Shown here: positions 8,163 to 19,850 of the stretch, piece after piece | Position numbering within the stretch: position 1 is the stretch's first letter | Layout of the letters: the number at the start of each line of letters is the position of its first letter | NCBI GenBank assembly: GCA_903844215.1 | Contig: CAIMSP010000040.1 | Location: forward strand, 1 to 63,583 | Direction: 5' to 3' | Length of the DNA stretch: 63,583 bases | From: an uncultured beta proteobacterium | GTDB taxonomy: Bacteria > Pseudomonadota > Gammaproteobacteria > Burkholderiales > Burkholderiaceae_C | The notes under the pieces: model-generated | What the model was told of the DNA's origin: nothing | What the model saw: the letters and a program-made list of their open reading frames with translations, nothing else | Databases searched by the model: none | Position numbers and translations under genes: made by a program

Positions 8163-9447
8163 CCATTCGGGCCAGGCGCTCGGAGGCCGCCGGATGCGAG
8201 TAGTAAACCCGCACGTACAGCGGGTCCGGCGTCAGTGTGGAGGCGTTGTCCTCGTACAGTTTGAGCAGGGCGCTGGCCAGATCGGCACCGCTGCTGTGCG
8301 CGACGGCGTAGGCGTCGGCCTGGAACTCGTGCCTGCGCGAGTAGTGCGCCATCAGGGGCGCGACGAAAAAACTCAAGACCGGCAGCGTCAGCGCAAACAG
8401 CAGCAGTGCCAGCGCATCGGTGGGGGCCAAAGCGCCGGTCCGGGGCAGGCCCAGCAGATTGGGCTGCACCCCCAGGCCGTTGAAAAACCAGGCCTGCGTG
8501 CTCAAACCACCCAACAACGCAAAGGCCAGCAGGCTCATGAGAAACAGCGACAGCATGCGCTTGAGCACGTGCCGGTGCTTGAAGTGACCCAGTTCATGCG
8601 CCAGCACCGCATCGACTTCACCGGGAGCCAGCTTGGCCAACAGGGTGTCGAAGAAGACCACGCGCTTGGAGGCGCCAAAGCCGGTGAAATAGGCGTTGGC
8701 GTGGGCGCTGCGCTTGCTTCCGTCCATCACGAACAGCCCCTTGGCGGCAAAGCCGCAACGCTGCATCAGCGCCGTGACCCGCGCCCGGATCGCGACATCC
8801 TCCAAAGGTTTGAATTTGTTGAACAGTGGCGCGATGAAGCTCGGATAGATCAACAGCAGCAGCAGGTTGAACCCGGTCCAGACGCACCAGGCCCACAACC
8901 ACCAACGCTGACCCGCTGCCCCCATCAACCACAGGATGAGGGCGGCCAGTGGCAGGCCGATCAGCAGGCCCAGCGCGGAGGACTTGAGCAGATCGATCAA
9001 CCACAGTCGCAGGCTCATTTTGTTGAAGCCGAAACGTTCTTCGATCACGAAGGTCTGGTACAGCGTCAAGGGCAGGTCCAGCACGCCGCTGATGAGCGCG
9101 AAGGCCAGCAGCAGCGTGACTTGTTGCGCCATCCCGCCGCCCATCCAGGACAGCAGCAACTGGTTCAGCAAGTCCAACCCACCGAGCAGCGTCCAGCCGA
9201 GCAAGGCGACCGTGCCCCAGGCCAGTTCCAGCAGCCCAAACCGGGTCTTGGTGATGGTGTAGTCGGCCGCCTTTTGGTGGGCTGCCAGGCTGATGTTTTG
9301 CGCGAAGGCCGCAGGCACTTGCCCCCGGTGCAGCGCCACGTGGCGGATCTGGCGCGTGGCCAACCAGAATCTGGCCAGCAAGCCCAGCGCCAGCAGGACG
9401 GAGAACACCAGGGTGAACAGCAGGGAAACAGAAAGCGGATTCGACAT
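8146..9447 (-). CDS. M48 family zinc metalloprotease (Ste24/CAAX protease-like)
   Basis: A 433-residue membrane metallopeptidase. Several hydrophobic segments precede the zinc-binding helix [10 protein letters not shown] (about residues 280-290), and the third zinc ligand is expected in [12 protein letters not shown] nearer the C-terminus. This is the architecture of Ste24-type CAAX proteases; bacterial members probably degrade membrane proteins, since prenylation is absent. The ATG at 9445-9447 ([11 protein letters not shown]) is chosen; the frame is open further upstream but would run into orn. It diverges from orn across only 37 bp and overlaps rsgA downstream. Confidence 0.92.
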   Translation of the reverse strand: MSNPLSVSLLFTLVFSVLLALGLLARFWLATRQIRHVALHRGQVPAAFAQNISLAAHQKAADYTITKTRFGLLELAWGTVALLGWTLLGGLDLLNQLLLSWMGGGMAQQVTLLLAFALISGVLDLPLTLYQTFVIEERFGFNKMSLRLWLIDLLKSSALGLLIGLPLAALILWLMGAAGQRWWLWAWCVWTGFNLLLLLIYPSFIAPLFNKFKPLEDVAIRARVTALMQRCGFAAKGLFVMDGSKRSAHANAYFTGFGASKRVVFFDTLLAKLAPGEVDAVLAHELGHFKHRHVLKRMLSLFLMSLLAFALLGGLSTQAWFFNGLGVQPNLLGLPRTGALAPTDALALLLFALTLPVLSFFVAPLMAHYSRRHEFQADAYAVAHSSGADLASALLKLYEDNASTLTPDPLYVRVYYSHPAASERLARMGGALG

Positions 9448-9484
9448 GGGCCAGGAGTGTAGGTCATCGGCGACAATCGCGGCC

Positions 9485-10057
9485 ATGACTGAACACCTCA
9501 CCCTACTTGGAAAATCCGACCAAAACCTTGTCTGGCTCGATTGCGAGATGACGGGACTTGAACCCGACGTTGATCGGCTGATTGAAATCGCCGTGATCGT
9601 GACCGGTCCGAACCTGGCGCCGCGCATCGAAGGCCCGGTGTTTGTGATCCATCAGTCCGACGAACAACTCGACAAGATGGACGCCTGGAACAAGGGCACC
9701 CACGGCAAGAGCGGCCTGATCGACAAGGTCAAGGCCTCCACCGTCACCGAGGCCCAGGCCGAAGAGTTGACGATCGCTTTTCTCAGCCAGTACGTGCCCA
9801 AGAGCGGCTCACCGATGTGTGGCAACAGCATCAGCCAGGACCGGCGTTTCCTGGTGAAGTACATGCCCAAACTGGAGGCCTTCTTTCACTATCGCAACGT
9901 CGATGTCAGCACCTTCAAGGAACTGGCCAAGCGCTGGCGCCCCGACGTTTACAGCAGCTTCAAGAAGCAGCAGCGCCACACGGCGCTGGCCGATGTGCAT
10001 GAGTCGATTGACGAACTGGAACACTACCGGGCCAAGTTCATTCAAATGGCGCCCTGA
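9485..10057 (+). CDS. orn: Oligoribonuclease
   Basis: A 3'-to-5' exoribonuclease that degrades 2-5-mer RNAs, including pGpG from c-di-GMP turnover. The 190-residue DEDDh protein has Exo[20 protein letters not shown] (about residues 16-34), ExoII in [12 protein letters not shown], and ExoIII in [14 protein letters not shown] with the catalytic His. The ATG at 9485 ([15 protein letters not shown]) gives the usual length. The gene diverges from the M48 protease and is followed within 10 bp by a strong terminator. Confidence 0.98.
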   Translation: MTEHLTLLGKSDQNLVWLDCEMTGLEPDVDRLIEIAVIVTGPNLAPRIEGPVFVIHQSDEQLDKMDAWNKGTHGKSGLIDKVKASTVTEAQAEELTIAFLSQYVPKSGSPMCGNSISQDRRFLVKYMPKLEAFFHYRNVDVSTFKELAKRWRPDVYSSFKKQQRHTALADVHESIDELEHYRAKFIQMAP

Positions 10058-10063
10058 GCGGCG

Positions 10064-10097
10064 GCGGGACAGGCCGCGCCGGCTGTCCCGCAACTTT
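10064..10097 (+). terminator. Rho-independent terminator after orn
   Basis: GCGGGACAG (10064-10072) pairs with CTGTCCCGC (10083-10091), then AACTTTTTA follows. The arm GCGGGACAG and the flanking AACTT resemble the start of the dispersed repeat at 32711, so this terminator may be a member of that repeat family. Confidence 0.8.
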
Positions 10098-10132
10098 TTA
10101 CACGACGATTAGGTGTAAACCCGAATCTGTGC

Positions 10133-10317
10133 CATAATCGCAGGCTGCGCTTGAAAAGCAAGCCTGATTGCGCATCTCCCTTCACACCTTGGACTCCAAC
10201 AATGGAGTCAACCGCGCCGGACCACCGGCGCTGAGCTTCGGTTGATGGTTGATGTTTTTTAACCATTGACGGAGCACCCGCACAACTGTTGCGGGGCTTG
10301 CGTGTGAGTATTAATAC
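10133..10317 (+). promoter_or_regulatory. Promoter and long structured 5' leader of the DEAD-box helicase gene
   Basis: A -10-like CATAAT (10133-10138) is followed by about 175 nt of untranslated leader that can fold into at least five successive hairpins: GCTTG/CAAGC (10149-10163), GACTCCA/TGGAGTC (10192-10209), GCGCCGG/CCGGCGC (10214-10231), ATGGTT/AACCAT around a T-rich loop (10245-10266) and CCCGCA/TGCGGG (10277-10295). No convincing Shine-Dalgarno precedes the ATG at 10318. Such leaders are typical of autoregulated or cold-induced RNA-helicase mRNAs; the mechanism here is inferred. Confidence 0.55.
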
Positions 10318-12210
10318 ATGAACGACTCTTTTGACGTTGCTGGCGAAATTGCGCCCGCACAATCCCTTGCCACCGAATCCTTTGCTGCGCAAACGCATGC
10401 CCAGGTCGTGCCGGAATTTTCCGAACCGACTGAGGCTGTGATCGAAGCCGTGGCCGCCGTCGTGGACACGACGCCCAATGGCTTCGCGCTGATGGGTCTG
10501 GCGCCTGAATTGCTGCAAGCGGTGGCGGACCTGGGCTTCACCCAGCCCACCACGGTGCAGATCAAGACCATCCCCATGGCGATGCAGGCGCAAGGTCACG
10601 AAAAGGCCGACGCGCGCTTCACCGACTTGATGGTTTCCAGCCAGACCGGTAGCGGCAAGACCGCCGCCTTCTTGCTGCCCGTGCTGCACACCTTGCTGCA
10701 ACAGGAAGCTGCGGCACAAGCCGAAGAGCGCGCTCAGTTCGAGCGCGCCGTGGCCGAAGCCGCTGCCAAGGGCGAAGCACCTCCCAAGCGCGAAAAGCGC
10801 AAGGACCCGACGAATCCACGCAACTTCAAGCCGGCCGCACCGGGCGCGCTCATCCTGTGCCCCACGCGTGAGCTGGCGCAACAGGTGGCGCATGACGCCA
10901 TCGATCTGGTAAAGCATTGCCGCGGCCTGCGCATTGCCAATGTCGTCGGTGGCATGCCTTACCAATTGCAAATTGCCAAGCTGCAAAACGCCAACTTGGT
11001 GGTCGCGACGCCGGGACGCCTGTTGGACCTGCAGCGCTCCATGCAAATCAAACTGGACAAGGTTCAGTTCCTGGTGGTGGACGAAGCCGACCGCATGCTG
11101 GATCTGGGTTTCTCCGACGATCTGGCCGAAGTGAATCAGCTCACGATCGAGCGCAAGCAGACCATGATGTTCAGCGCCACCTTCGCGCCGCGCATCCAGC
11201 AACTGGCGCAGCGCGTGATGCGCGAACCCCAGCGCGTGCAGATCGATTCGCCGCAGGAAAAGCATCAGAACATCAAGCAGATCCTGTTCTGGGCCGACAA
11301 CCTGCAGCACAAGCGCAAGTTGCTCGACCACTGGCTGCGTGACACCACGATGGCGCAGGCGATCGTGTTCTCCAGCACGCAGATCGAGTGCGATGGCTTG
11401 GCCAACGACTTGCAGCAGGACGGCTTCTCGGCCGTGGCACTGCACGGCGCGCTGAGCCAGGGTTTGCGCAACCGCCGTTTGATGGCTTTTCGCGATGGCC
11501 ACGTGCAGATTCTGGTGGCGACCGATGTCGCCGCCCGCGGTCTGGACGTCCCCAGCGTGAGTCACGTTTTCAACTTCGGCTTGCCGATGAAGGCCGAAGA
11601 CTACACGCACCGCATTGGCCGCACGGGCCGCGCGGGACGCGACGGCACGGCCGTGACCATGGCCGAACTGCGCGATCGTCGTCGTATTTTCGACATCGAA
11701 GCCTATACGCGCCAGCCGTTCAAGTCGGAAGTGATTCCGGGTCTGGAACCCAAGGCGCGCATTCCTGATTCACGCCCCAGCGGCAACTTCAGCGACCGCG
11801 ACAACCGGGGTGGCAATGACCGCTTCTCGCGCGACAGCCGTCCCCCAAGCCGTGGTGGCTTTGCCGGTCGTCCCAGTGGCGGCGGCTTCGGCGGCGGTTT
11901 CAACGACCGCAATGCGCGCGGCCCGGCACCCGACGGTCAACGCGGTTTCCCCGATGCCCAACGCGGTTTCCCCGGCAACAACCGGCCCGCATTCGCCCCC
12001 CGTGGCGAGTCTAATTTCGGCGCCCGCGATGCCGGCCCGCGTGACGCTCAGGGCTTTGAGCGCAAGGGCGGCTACGGCGGCAACACCGGCCCGGCCGATG
12101 GCTTTGCCCCGCGCTCGGAATACGCACCGCGCAAGCCCGCGTTTGGCAAGCCCACGAACGGTGGTGGCAAGGTGTTTGTGCCGCGCGACGCGAAGAAATC
12201 GTTCCGCTAA
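10318..12210 (+). CDS. rhlE: DEAD-box ATP-dependent RNA helicase (RhlE-like)
   Basis: A 630-residue RNA helicase. All core motifs are visible: Q motif region FTQPTTVQIKTIPM, I SQTGSGKTAAF (about 107-117), Ia PTRELAQQ, II DEAD, III SAT, V TDVAARGLDV and VI HRIGRTGRAGR. Between motifs I and Ia there is an unusually long charged insertion (about residues 128-175, rich in Ala, Glu, Lys and Arg). The last 140 residues form a low-complexity tail rich in Gly, Arg, Phe, Asp and Asn, expected to bind RNA and possibly to drive condensation. The probable role is RNA remodelling in ribosome assembly or cold growth. Confidence 0.93.
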   Translation: MNDSFDVAGEIAPAQSLATESFAAQTHAQVVPEFSEPTEAVIEAVAAVVDTTPNGFALMGLAPELLQAVADLGFTQPTTVQIKTIPMAMQAQGHEKADARFTDLMVSSQTGSGKTAAFLLPVLHTLLQQEAAAQAEERAQFERAVAEAAAKGEAPPKREKRKDPTNPRNFKPAAPGALILCPTRELAQQVAHDAIDLVKHCRGLRIANVVGGMPYQLQIAKLQNANLVVATPGRLLDLQRSMQIKLDKVQFLVVDEADRMLDLGFSDDLAEVNQLTIERKQTMMFSATFAPRIQQLAQRVMREPQRVQIDSPQEKHQNIKQILFWADNLQHKRKLLDHWLRDTTMAQAIVFSSTQIECDGLANDLQQDGFSAVALHGALSQGLRNRRLMAFRDGHVQILVATDVAARGLDVPSVSHVFNFGLPMKAEDYTHRIGRTGRAGRDGTAVTMAELRDRRRIFDIEAYTRQPFKSEVIPGLEPKARIPDSRPSGNFSDRDNRGGNDRFSRDSRPPSRGGFAGRPSGGGFGGGFNDRNARGPAPDGQRGFPDAQRGFPGNNRPAFAPRGESNFGARDAGPRDAQGFERKGGYGGNTGPADGFAPRSEYAPRKPAFGKPTNGGGKVFVPRDAKKSFR

Positions 12211-12244
12211 GCGAGGTGCCGGCGTCAGCCGCTAACTTCCAATG

Positions 12245-12281
12245 AAAAAGCCGCAGGGTCGCAAGACCTTGCGGCTTTTTT
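12245..12281. terminator. Bidirectional terminator between rhlE and gabD
   Basis: The near-perfect hairpin AAGCCGCAgGGTC-gcaa-GACCtTGCGGCTT is flanked by A5 on the left and T6 on the right, so it can terminate both converging transcripts. Confidence 0.92.
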
Positions 12282-12291
12282 CATGCTGCGG

Positions 12292-13764
12292 TCATTTCAG
12301 GATGTCGCCGATGCACAGGTACTTGATCTCCACATAGTCGTCCATGCCGTGGTGCGAGCCTTCGCGGCCCAGACCCGATTGCTTCACGCCGCCAAACGGC
12401 ACGTGCTCGGTGGCCAGGATGCCCACGTTGATGCCCACCATGCCGTACTCCAGCGCCTCGCTCACGCGAAAGATGCGGCCCACGTCGCGGCTGTAGAAAT
12501 AGCTGGCCAGACCGAACTCGGTGTTGTTCGCGGCATCGATCGCTTCTTGCTCGGTCTTGAAACGGAACACCGGAGCAAAAGGGCCGAAGGTTTCTTCCTT
12601 GGCGCACAGCATGTCGGCGCTGGCGTTGGCGATCAGCGTTGGCTCGAAGAATTGGCCCGTCATTTTGTTGCCGCCCACGACCACGGTGCCGCCCTTGGCG
12701 ATGGCGTCGGCCACATGGCGCTGCACCTTGTCAATCGCCGCGTCCTCGATCAGCGGACCCTGCATCACACCCTCTTCAAAGCCGTTGCCCACCTTGAGCG
12801 CCCGGACCTTGGCGGCGAACTTGGCGACGAACTGCTCGTACACGCCGTCCTGCACATAGAAGCGATTCGCGCAGACGCAGGTCTGTCCGGCGTTGCGGTA
12901 TTTGCTGGCCATGGCGCCTTCCACGGCGGAATCGATGTCGGCGTCGTCAAACACGATGAAGGGCGCGTTGCCGCCGAGTTCCAGCGCCAGCTTCTTCACC
13001 GTCGGCGCCGACTGCGCCATCAGGATGCGGCCCACTTCGGTCGATCCGGTGAAGCTGATGTGGCGCACCACCGGGCTCTCGCACAGCAGCTTGCCCACGG
13101 CGATGGACTGGCTGGCGTCCGCCGTCAGCATGTTGAGCACGCCCGCGGGAATGCCCGCACGCAGCGCCAGTTCGGCCGCGGCCAAGGCCGTCAGCGGCGT
13201 GAGCTCTGCCGGCTTGATGATCACCGTGCAGCCGGCCGCCAACGCGGGCGCGACCTTGCGCGTGATCATGGCGAGCGGGAAATTCCAGGGCGTGATGGCC
13301 GCGCAGACGCCGATGGGCTGCTTGAGCACCATGAGGCGGCGATTGTTGTCGAACTGCGGCAAGGTTTCGCCGTTCACGCGCTTGGCCTCTTCGGCGAACC
13401 ACTCGACAAAGCTGGCGCCGTACGCGACTTCGCCCTTGGCCTCGGCAAAGGGCTTGCCCTGCTCGGCCGTCATGATGCGGCCCAGATCCTCCTGGTTCGC
13501 CATCAGCAAGTCGTACCACTTGCGCAGGATGATGCTGCGTTCCTTGGCGGTCTTGCTGCGCCAAGCCGGCCAGGCGGCATTGGCGGCGTCGATCGCCGCT
13601 TGCGCATCGGCGACGCCCAGATTCGCGACGTCGGCCAGCTTTTGCCCCGTGGCCGGGTCCAGGATGTCAAAGCGACTGGAACCACCAAGCCACTGACCGT
13701 TGATCAGGCCATCGGTCTTGAGCAGGCTGGGGTCTTTGAGCAGGGCGAGGGGTGAAGTGGTCAT
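12292..13764 (-). CDS. gabD: NAD(P)-dependent succinate-semialdehyde dehydrogenase
   Basis: A 490-residue aldehyde dehydrogenase closest in character to GabD, which oxidises succinate semialdehyde to succinate. The motifs are TPWNFPLAMITRKVAPALAA (about 155-174), FTGSTEVGR, the general-base Glu in LELGGNAPF (about 255-263) and the catalytic Cys in NAGQTCVCANR (about 285-295). The C-terminus has PFGGVKQSGLGREGS. The ATG at 13762-13764 (MTTSPLALL) is used. The substrate is inferred from the family; no other GABA genes are nearby. A shared bidirectional terminator lies at its 3' end. Confidence 0.9.
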   Translation of the reverse strand: MTTSPLALLKDPSLLKTDGLINGQWLGGSSRFDILDPATGQKLADVANLGVADAQAAIDAANAAWPAWRSKTAKERSIILRKWYDLLMANQEDLGRIMTAEQGKPFAEAKGEVAYGASFVEWFAEEAKRVNGETLPQFDNNRRLMVLKQPIGVCAAITPWNFPLAMITRKVAPALAAGCTVIIKPAELTPLTALAAAELALRAGIPAGVLNMLTADASQSIAVGKLLCESPVVRHISFTGSTEVGRILMAQSAPTVKKLALELGGNAPFIVFDDADIDSAVEGAMASKYRNAGQTCVCANRFYVQDGVYEQFVAKFAAKVRALKVGNGFEEGVMQGPLIEDAAIDKVQRHVADAIAKGGTVVVGGNKMTGQFFEPTLIANASADMLCAKEETFGPFAPVFRFKTEQEAIDAANNTEFGLASYFYSRDVGRIFRVSEALEYGMVGINVGILATEHVPFGGVKQSGLGREGSHHGMDDYVEIKYLCIGDILK

Positions 13765-13981
13765 GGGGTGCCTGAAGAAATGACGGTGGAGGGGGTGGGG
13801 CGCGCGCAGCGGGTTCAAGGCAAGAGCATAGCGGTTTCAATTGACCTGCGAAGGACCGCTTGCGCAGCGCCTGACAGCGCCACCCACGGCAGGGATTGGC
13901 CGCACGCTGCCTTGGTAAAATTGACACAACCCGTTTATGCCCCAGTCAGCTGCAGTCGCTCGCGAGCGCGCCCTAGGAATT

Positions 13982-16612
<2,631 letters not shown>

Positions 16613-16624
16613 AGGTCAGTCCGC

Positions 16625-17911
16625 GTGCGACTTTTCAACTTCAGCGCGCTCAAGGCGCCGGCGCCCATCACCGATCTGGATGCCTGGTTCGCGGCCTTGG
16701 TGCAGCCCAGCACGCTGCTTGAACTGGGCGTGCTGGGCGTGTGCCTGGGCTTGGCCTGGGCTGGCGTGTGGCTGGTGCGCCGGCGCCTGGCGCCGGACGC
16801 GACCTATCCGGTTTGGCTCGGTCGCCACGGCGTGGACGGCGTGATGTTCCCTTTGAGCCTGCTGTGCCTGGCATTTGTCGTCAGCGCCTTGTTGGCCGGG
16901 CATCTGCCCAACGTGGTTTTCTCCATTGCCGTGCCGGTGCTGCTGGCGCTGGTGGCGATTCGCGTCGGCGTCAAGGTGCTGCAGGCGGCGTTCCAGGACG
17001 CGCCCCTGGTGCGCGCTCTGGAGCGCTCCATTTCCTGGGTCGCCTGGGCCGGCATGGTGCTTTGGTTCAGCGGCCTGCTGCCGCTGGTGCTGGAAGAGTT
17101 CGAGCAGATCCATTGGAAGGTGGGCGCCAGCACGATGTCGGTGCGCACGGTGATTGAAGGCACGTTGACGGCCGGTGCGGTGCTCATCTTCACGCTGTGG
17201 ATCTCGTCGGGCATCGAGGCGCGGCTGCTGCGTTCGGCCACCGGTGGCGAACTGTCGCTGCGCAAGGCCTTGAGCAACGCCACGCGTGCGCTGTTGATGT
17301 TTGTCGGCTTGTTGCTGGCTTTGTCGGCGGTGGGTATCGACCTGACCGCGCTCTCGGTGCTGGGCGGCGCGGTGGGCGTGGGCATCGGTTTGGGACTGCA
17401 AAAACTGGCGGCCAATTACGTCAGCGGTTTTGTCATCCTGGCCGAACGCAGCATGCGCATCGGAGACAACGTGCGCGTCGACGGCTTTGAAGGACGCATC
17501 ACCGACATCAACGCCCGCTACACCGTGATCCGCTCCCTGGTCGGTCGCGAATCGATTGTGCCCAACGAGATGCTGATCACCAGCCGGGTCGAGAACCTGT
17601 CGCTGGCCGACGCCTGCGTCTGGCAGTCCACCGTCGTCTCCGTGGGCTATGAATCCGATGTGGAACTGGTGATGCGCCTGCTGCTGCAGGCAGCGAAAGC
17701 GCAGCAGCGCGTGCTGGCAGATCCTGCGCCCTCGGTCGCGCTCTCGGCGTTTGGCGTTGACGGGCTGGAGTTCACGCTGGGCTACTGGATGGCCGACCCG
17801 GAGAACGGGCAACTCAATCTGCGCTCGCTGGTGAACCTGGCGATCCTGCAGTCGCTGCGTGCCAACCACATTGAAATTCCGTTCCCGCAGCGGGTGGTGC
17901 ACATGCGCTAG
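16625..17911 (+). CDS. Mechanosensitive ion channel, MscS family
   Basis: A 428-residue inner-membrane MscS-type channel that releases solutes on hypo-osmotic shock. Several N-terminal hydrophobic segments (about residues 30-50, 75-115, 135-160 and 180-195) precede the pore helix region LSVLGGAVGVGIGLGLQKLA (about 246-265). The MscS beta domain follows (NYVSGFVILAERSMRIGDNV, then SLVGRESIVPNEMLITSRV). It is larger than E. coli MscS (286 residues), with extra N-terminal helices as in MscK/YbdG relatives. The GTG at 16625 is the assumed start, 12 bp after alaS, so co-transcription is likely. Confidence 0.93.
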   Translation: MRLFNFSALKAPAPITDLDAWFAALVQPSTLLELGVLGVCLGLAWAGVWLVRRRLAPDATYPVWLGRHGVDGVMFPLSLLCLAFVVSALLAGHLPNVVFSIAVPVLLALVAIRVGVKVLQAAFQDAPLVRALERSISWVAWAGMVLWFSGLLPLVLEEFEQIHWKVGASTMSVRTVIEGTLTAGAVLIFTLWISSGIEARLLRSATGGELSLRKALSNATRALLMFVGLLLALSAVGIDLTALSVLGGAVGVGIGLGLQKLAANYVSGFVILAERSMRIGDNVRVDGFEGRITDINARYTVIRSLVGRESIVPNEMLITSRVENLSLADACVWQSTVVSVGYESDVELVMRLLLQAAKAQQRVLADPAPSVALSAFGVDGLEFTLGYWMADPENGQLNLRSLVNLAILQSLRANHIEIPFPQRVVHMR

Positions 17912-17969
17912 CGTGGAAAAGCACGACCGTTCTTTTTTCCTTGTAGAATTCGCACCATACAATAGCAAG

Positions 17970-17991
17970 TTGACGTTTACGTAAACGTCAA
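17970..17991 (+). promoter_or_regulatory. Perfect 22-bp palindromic operator upstream of etfBA
   Basis: TTGACGTTTACGTAAACGTC followed by AA is perfectly self-complementary over 22 bp. It lies 39 bp before the etfB start and just downstream of a -10-like TACAAT (17958-17963), so it would overlap the transcription start as a repressor operator does. The core resembles palindromes I recall for the MerR-family regulator LiuR of branched-chain amino acid and acyl-CoA catabolism; the regulator assignment is inference. Confidence 0.7.
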
Positions 17992-18030
17992 TCTGACAGC
18001 GCAAGTCTCAAAAACTCTGGAGTGGCAGCA

Positions 18031-18780
18031 ATGAAAGTACTGGTCGCGGTAAAGCGTGTGGTGGACTACAACGTGAAAGTTCGGGTCAAGTCCGACAACA
18101 CCGGCGTGGACATTGCCAACGTCAAGATGAGCATGAACCCGTTTGACGAAATCGCCGTGGAAGAAGCGGTGCGGCTGCGGGAAAAGGGCTTTGCCACTGA
18201 AGTCATCGTCGTCTCCTGCGGCGTGACCCAGTGCCAGGAAACACTGCGCACGGCCATGGCCATTGGCGCGGACCGCGCGATCCTGGTCGAGACCAGCGAA
18301 GAACTGCAACCCCTGGCCGTGGCCAAGCTGCTCAAGGCGCTGGTGGACAAGGAACAGCCCGGTCTGGTGATCGTGGGCAAGCAGGCCATCGACGACGACT
18401 GCAATCAGACCGGACAGATGCTGGCCGCCCTGGGCGACCTGCCGCAAGCCACGTTTGCCAGCAACATCAGCATCGCGGACGGACGGGCCCTGGTCACGCG
18501 CGAGGTCGATGGCGGCTCGGAGACGCTCAGCATCAGCTTGCCGGCCGTGGTCACCGCCGATCTGCGCCTGAACGAGCCGCGCTATGTGACGCTGCCCAAC
18601 ATCATGAAGGCCAAAAAGAAGCAGATGGACGTGTTCAAGCCCGAGGACCTGGGTGTGGACGTGACTTCGCGCATCAAGACGCTGCGCGTGAGCGAGCCGC
18701 CCAAGCGCAGTGCCGGCATCAAGGTGAGCGACGTCGCCAGCCTCGTGGCCAAGCTCAAGACCGAAGCCAAGGTCATTTGA
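18031..18780 (+). CDS. etfB: Electron transfer flavoprotein, beta subunit
   Basis: The small (AMP-binding) subunit of ETF, which takes electrons from acyl-CoA dehydrogenases. The 249-residue protein has the N-terminus [20 protein letters not shown], the signature [40 protein letters not shown] (about 120-139) and the recognition-loop region [14 protein letters not shown]. The ATG at 18031 is used; a GTG three codons upstream is possible. It lies 38 bp before etfA and behind a palindromic operator. Its electron acceptor is probably the ETF-QO encoded at 58.6-60.3 kb. Confidence 0.98.
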   Translation: MKVLVAVKRVVDYNVKVRVKSDNTGVDIANVKMSMNPFDEIAVEEAVRLREKGFATEVIVVSCGVTQCQETLRTAMAIGADRAILVETSEELQPLAVAKLLKALVDKEQPGLVIVGKQAIDDDCNQTGQMLAALGDLPQATFASNISIADGRALVTREVDGGSETLSISLPAVVTADLRLNEPRYVTLPNIMKAKKKQMDVFKPEDLGVDVTSRIKTLRVSEPPKRSAGIKVSDVASLVAKLKTEAKVI

Positions 18781-18818
18781 CCGCGCCACTTTCTAGTTAA
18801 CCGATTCAGGAAATCCAA

Positions 18819-19751
18819 ATGACCATCCTCGTCATCGCTGAACACGACAATGCCACGCTCAAGGGCGCGACCCTCAACACCGTCACGGCCGCGCTGCAGT
18901 GCGGCCCCGACGTGCACCTGCTGGTGGCCGGTGCCAATGCCGGCGCGGCGGCGGCGGCGGCGGCCCAGGTGGCGGGTGTGGCCCAGGTGCTGCACGCCGA
19001 CAGCGCCGCGCTGGACCACGGCTTGGCCGAAAACATGACGGCCCAGGTGCTGGCCATCGCCGTCAACTACAGCCACATCCTGTTTGCCGCCACGGCCTCG
19101 GGCAAGAACATCGCGCCGCGCGTCGCTGCCAAGCTCGATGTGGCACAGATTTCCGACGTCACCAAGGTGCTCAGCGCCGACACTTTCGAGCGCCCGATCT
19201 ACGCCGGCAACGCCATCGCCACGGTGCAAAGCCTGGACGCAATCAAGGTCCTGACGGTGCGCAGCACCGGCTTCGATGCGGCCGCTGCCAGCGGCGGCAG
19301 CGCTGCCGTGCAAGCGCTGGCAGCCGTCGGCGCAAGCGCCGGGACGGCCTTCATGGGCAGCGAAATTGCCAAGAACGACCGGCCCGAACTCACGGCGGCC
19401 AAGATCATCGTCTCCGGTGGCCGCGCCCTGGGCTCGTCCGAGAACTTCAACGAAATCCTGACGCCGCTGGCGGACAAGCTCGGTGCCGCACTGGGCGCTT
19501 CGCGCGCTGCGGTGGATGCGGGCTACGCGCCCAACGACTGGCAGGTGGGGCAGACCGGCAAGATCGTCGCGCCCCAGCTCTACATCGCCTGCGGCATCAG
19601 CGGCGCGATCCAGCATCTGGCCGGCATGAAGGATTCCAAGGTGATCGTGGCCATCAACAAGGACGGCGAAGCGCCGATCTTCAGCGTCGCCGACTACGGA
19701 TTGGAAGCCGATTTGTTTGTCGCTGTGCCCGAGCTGGTCGCCGCACTGTAA
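18819..19751 (+). CDS. etfA: Electron transfer flavoprotein, alpha subunit
   Basis: The FAD-binding subunit of ETF, 310 residues. The N-terminal domain starts [20 protein letters not shown]. The C-terminal FAD domain has the ETF-alpha signature [20 protein letters not shown] (about 254-273), [18 protein letters not shown], and [12 protein letters not shown] before it. It forms a heterodimer with EtfB and carries electrons from acyl-CoA dehydrogenases to ETF-ubiquinone oxidoreductase. A strong terminator follows, which separates etfBA from the acyl-CoA dehydrogenase gene. Confidence 0.98.
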   Translation: MTILVIAEHDNATLKGATLNTVTAALQCGPDVHLLVAGANAGAAAAAAAQVAGVAQVLHADSAALDHGLAENMTAQVLAIAVNYSHILFAATASGKNIAPRVAAKLDVAQISDVTKVLSADTFERPIYAGNAIATVQSLDAIKVLTVRSTGFDAAAASGGSAAVQALAAVGASAGTAFMGSEIAKNDRPELTAAKIIVSGGRALGSSENFNEILTPLADKLGAALGASRAAVDAGYAPNDWQVGQTGKIVAPQLYIACGISGAIQHLAGMKDSKVIVAINKDGEAPIFSVADYGLEADLFVAVPELVAAL

Positions 19752-19770
19752 ACCCCGGTTCGCGCCCTGC

Positions 19771-19811
19771 AGCCGCTGCATTTTTTGCGAAATGATCAGC
19801 GGCTTTTTTTC
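19771..19811 (+). terminator. Rho-independent terminator after etfA
   Basis: AGCCGCTG (19771-19778) pairs with CAGCGGCT (19797-19804), an inner CATTT/AAATG extends the stem, and a run of seven T residues follows. Confidence 0.88.
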
Positions 19812-19850
19812 GTGCTTTGTTCCCAACTGTTTAAGACTTAGGAAACCAAA

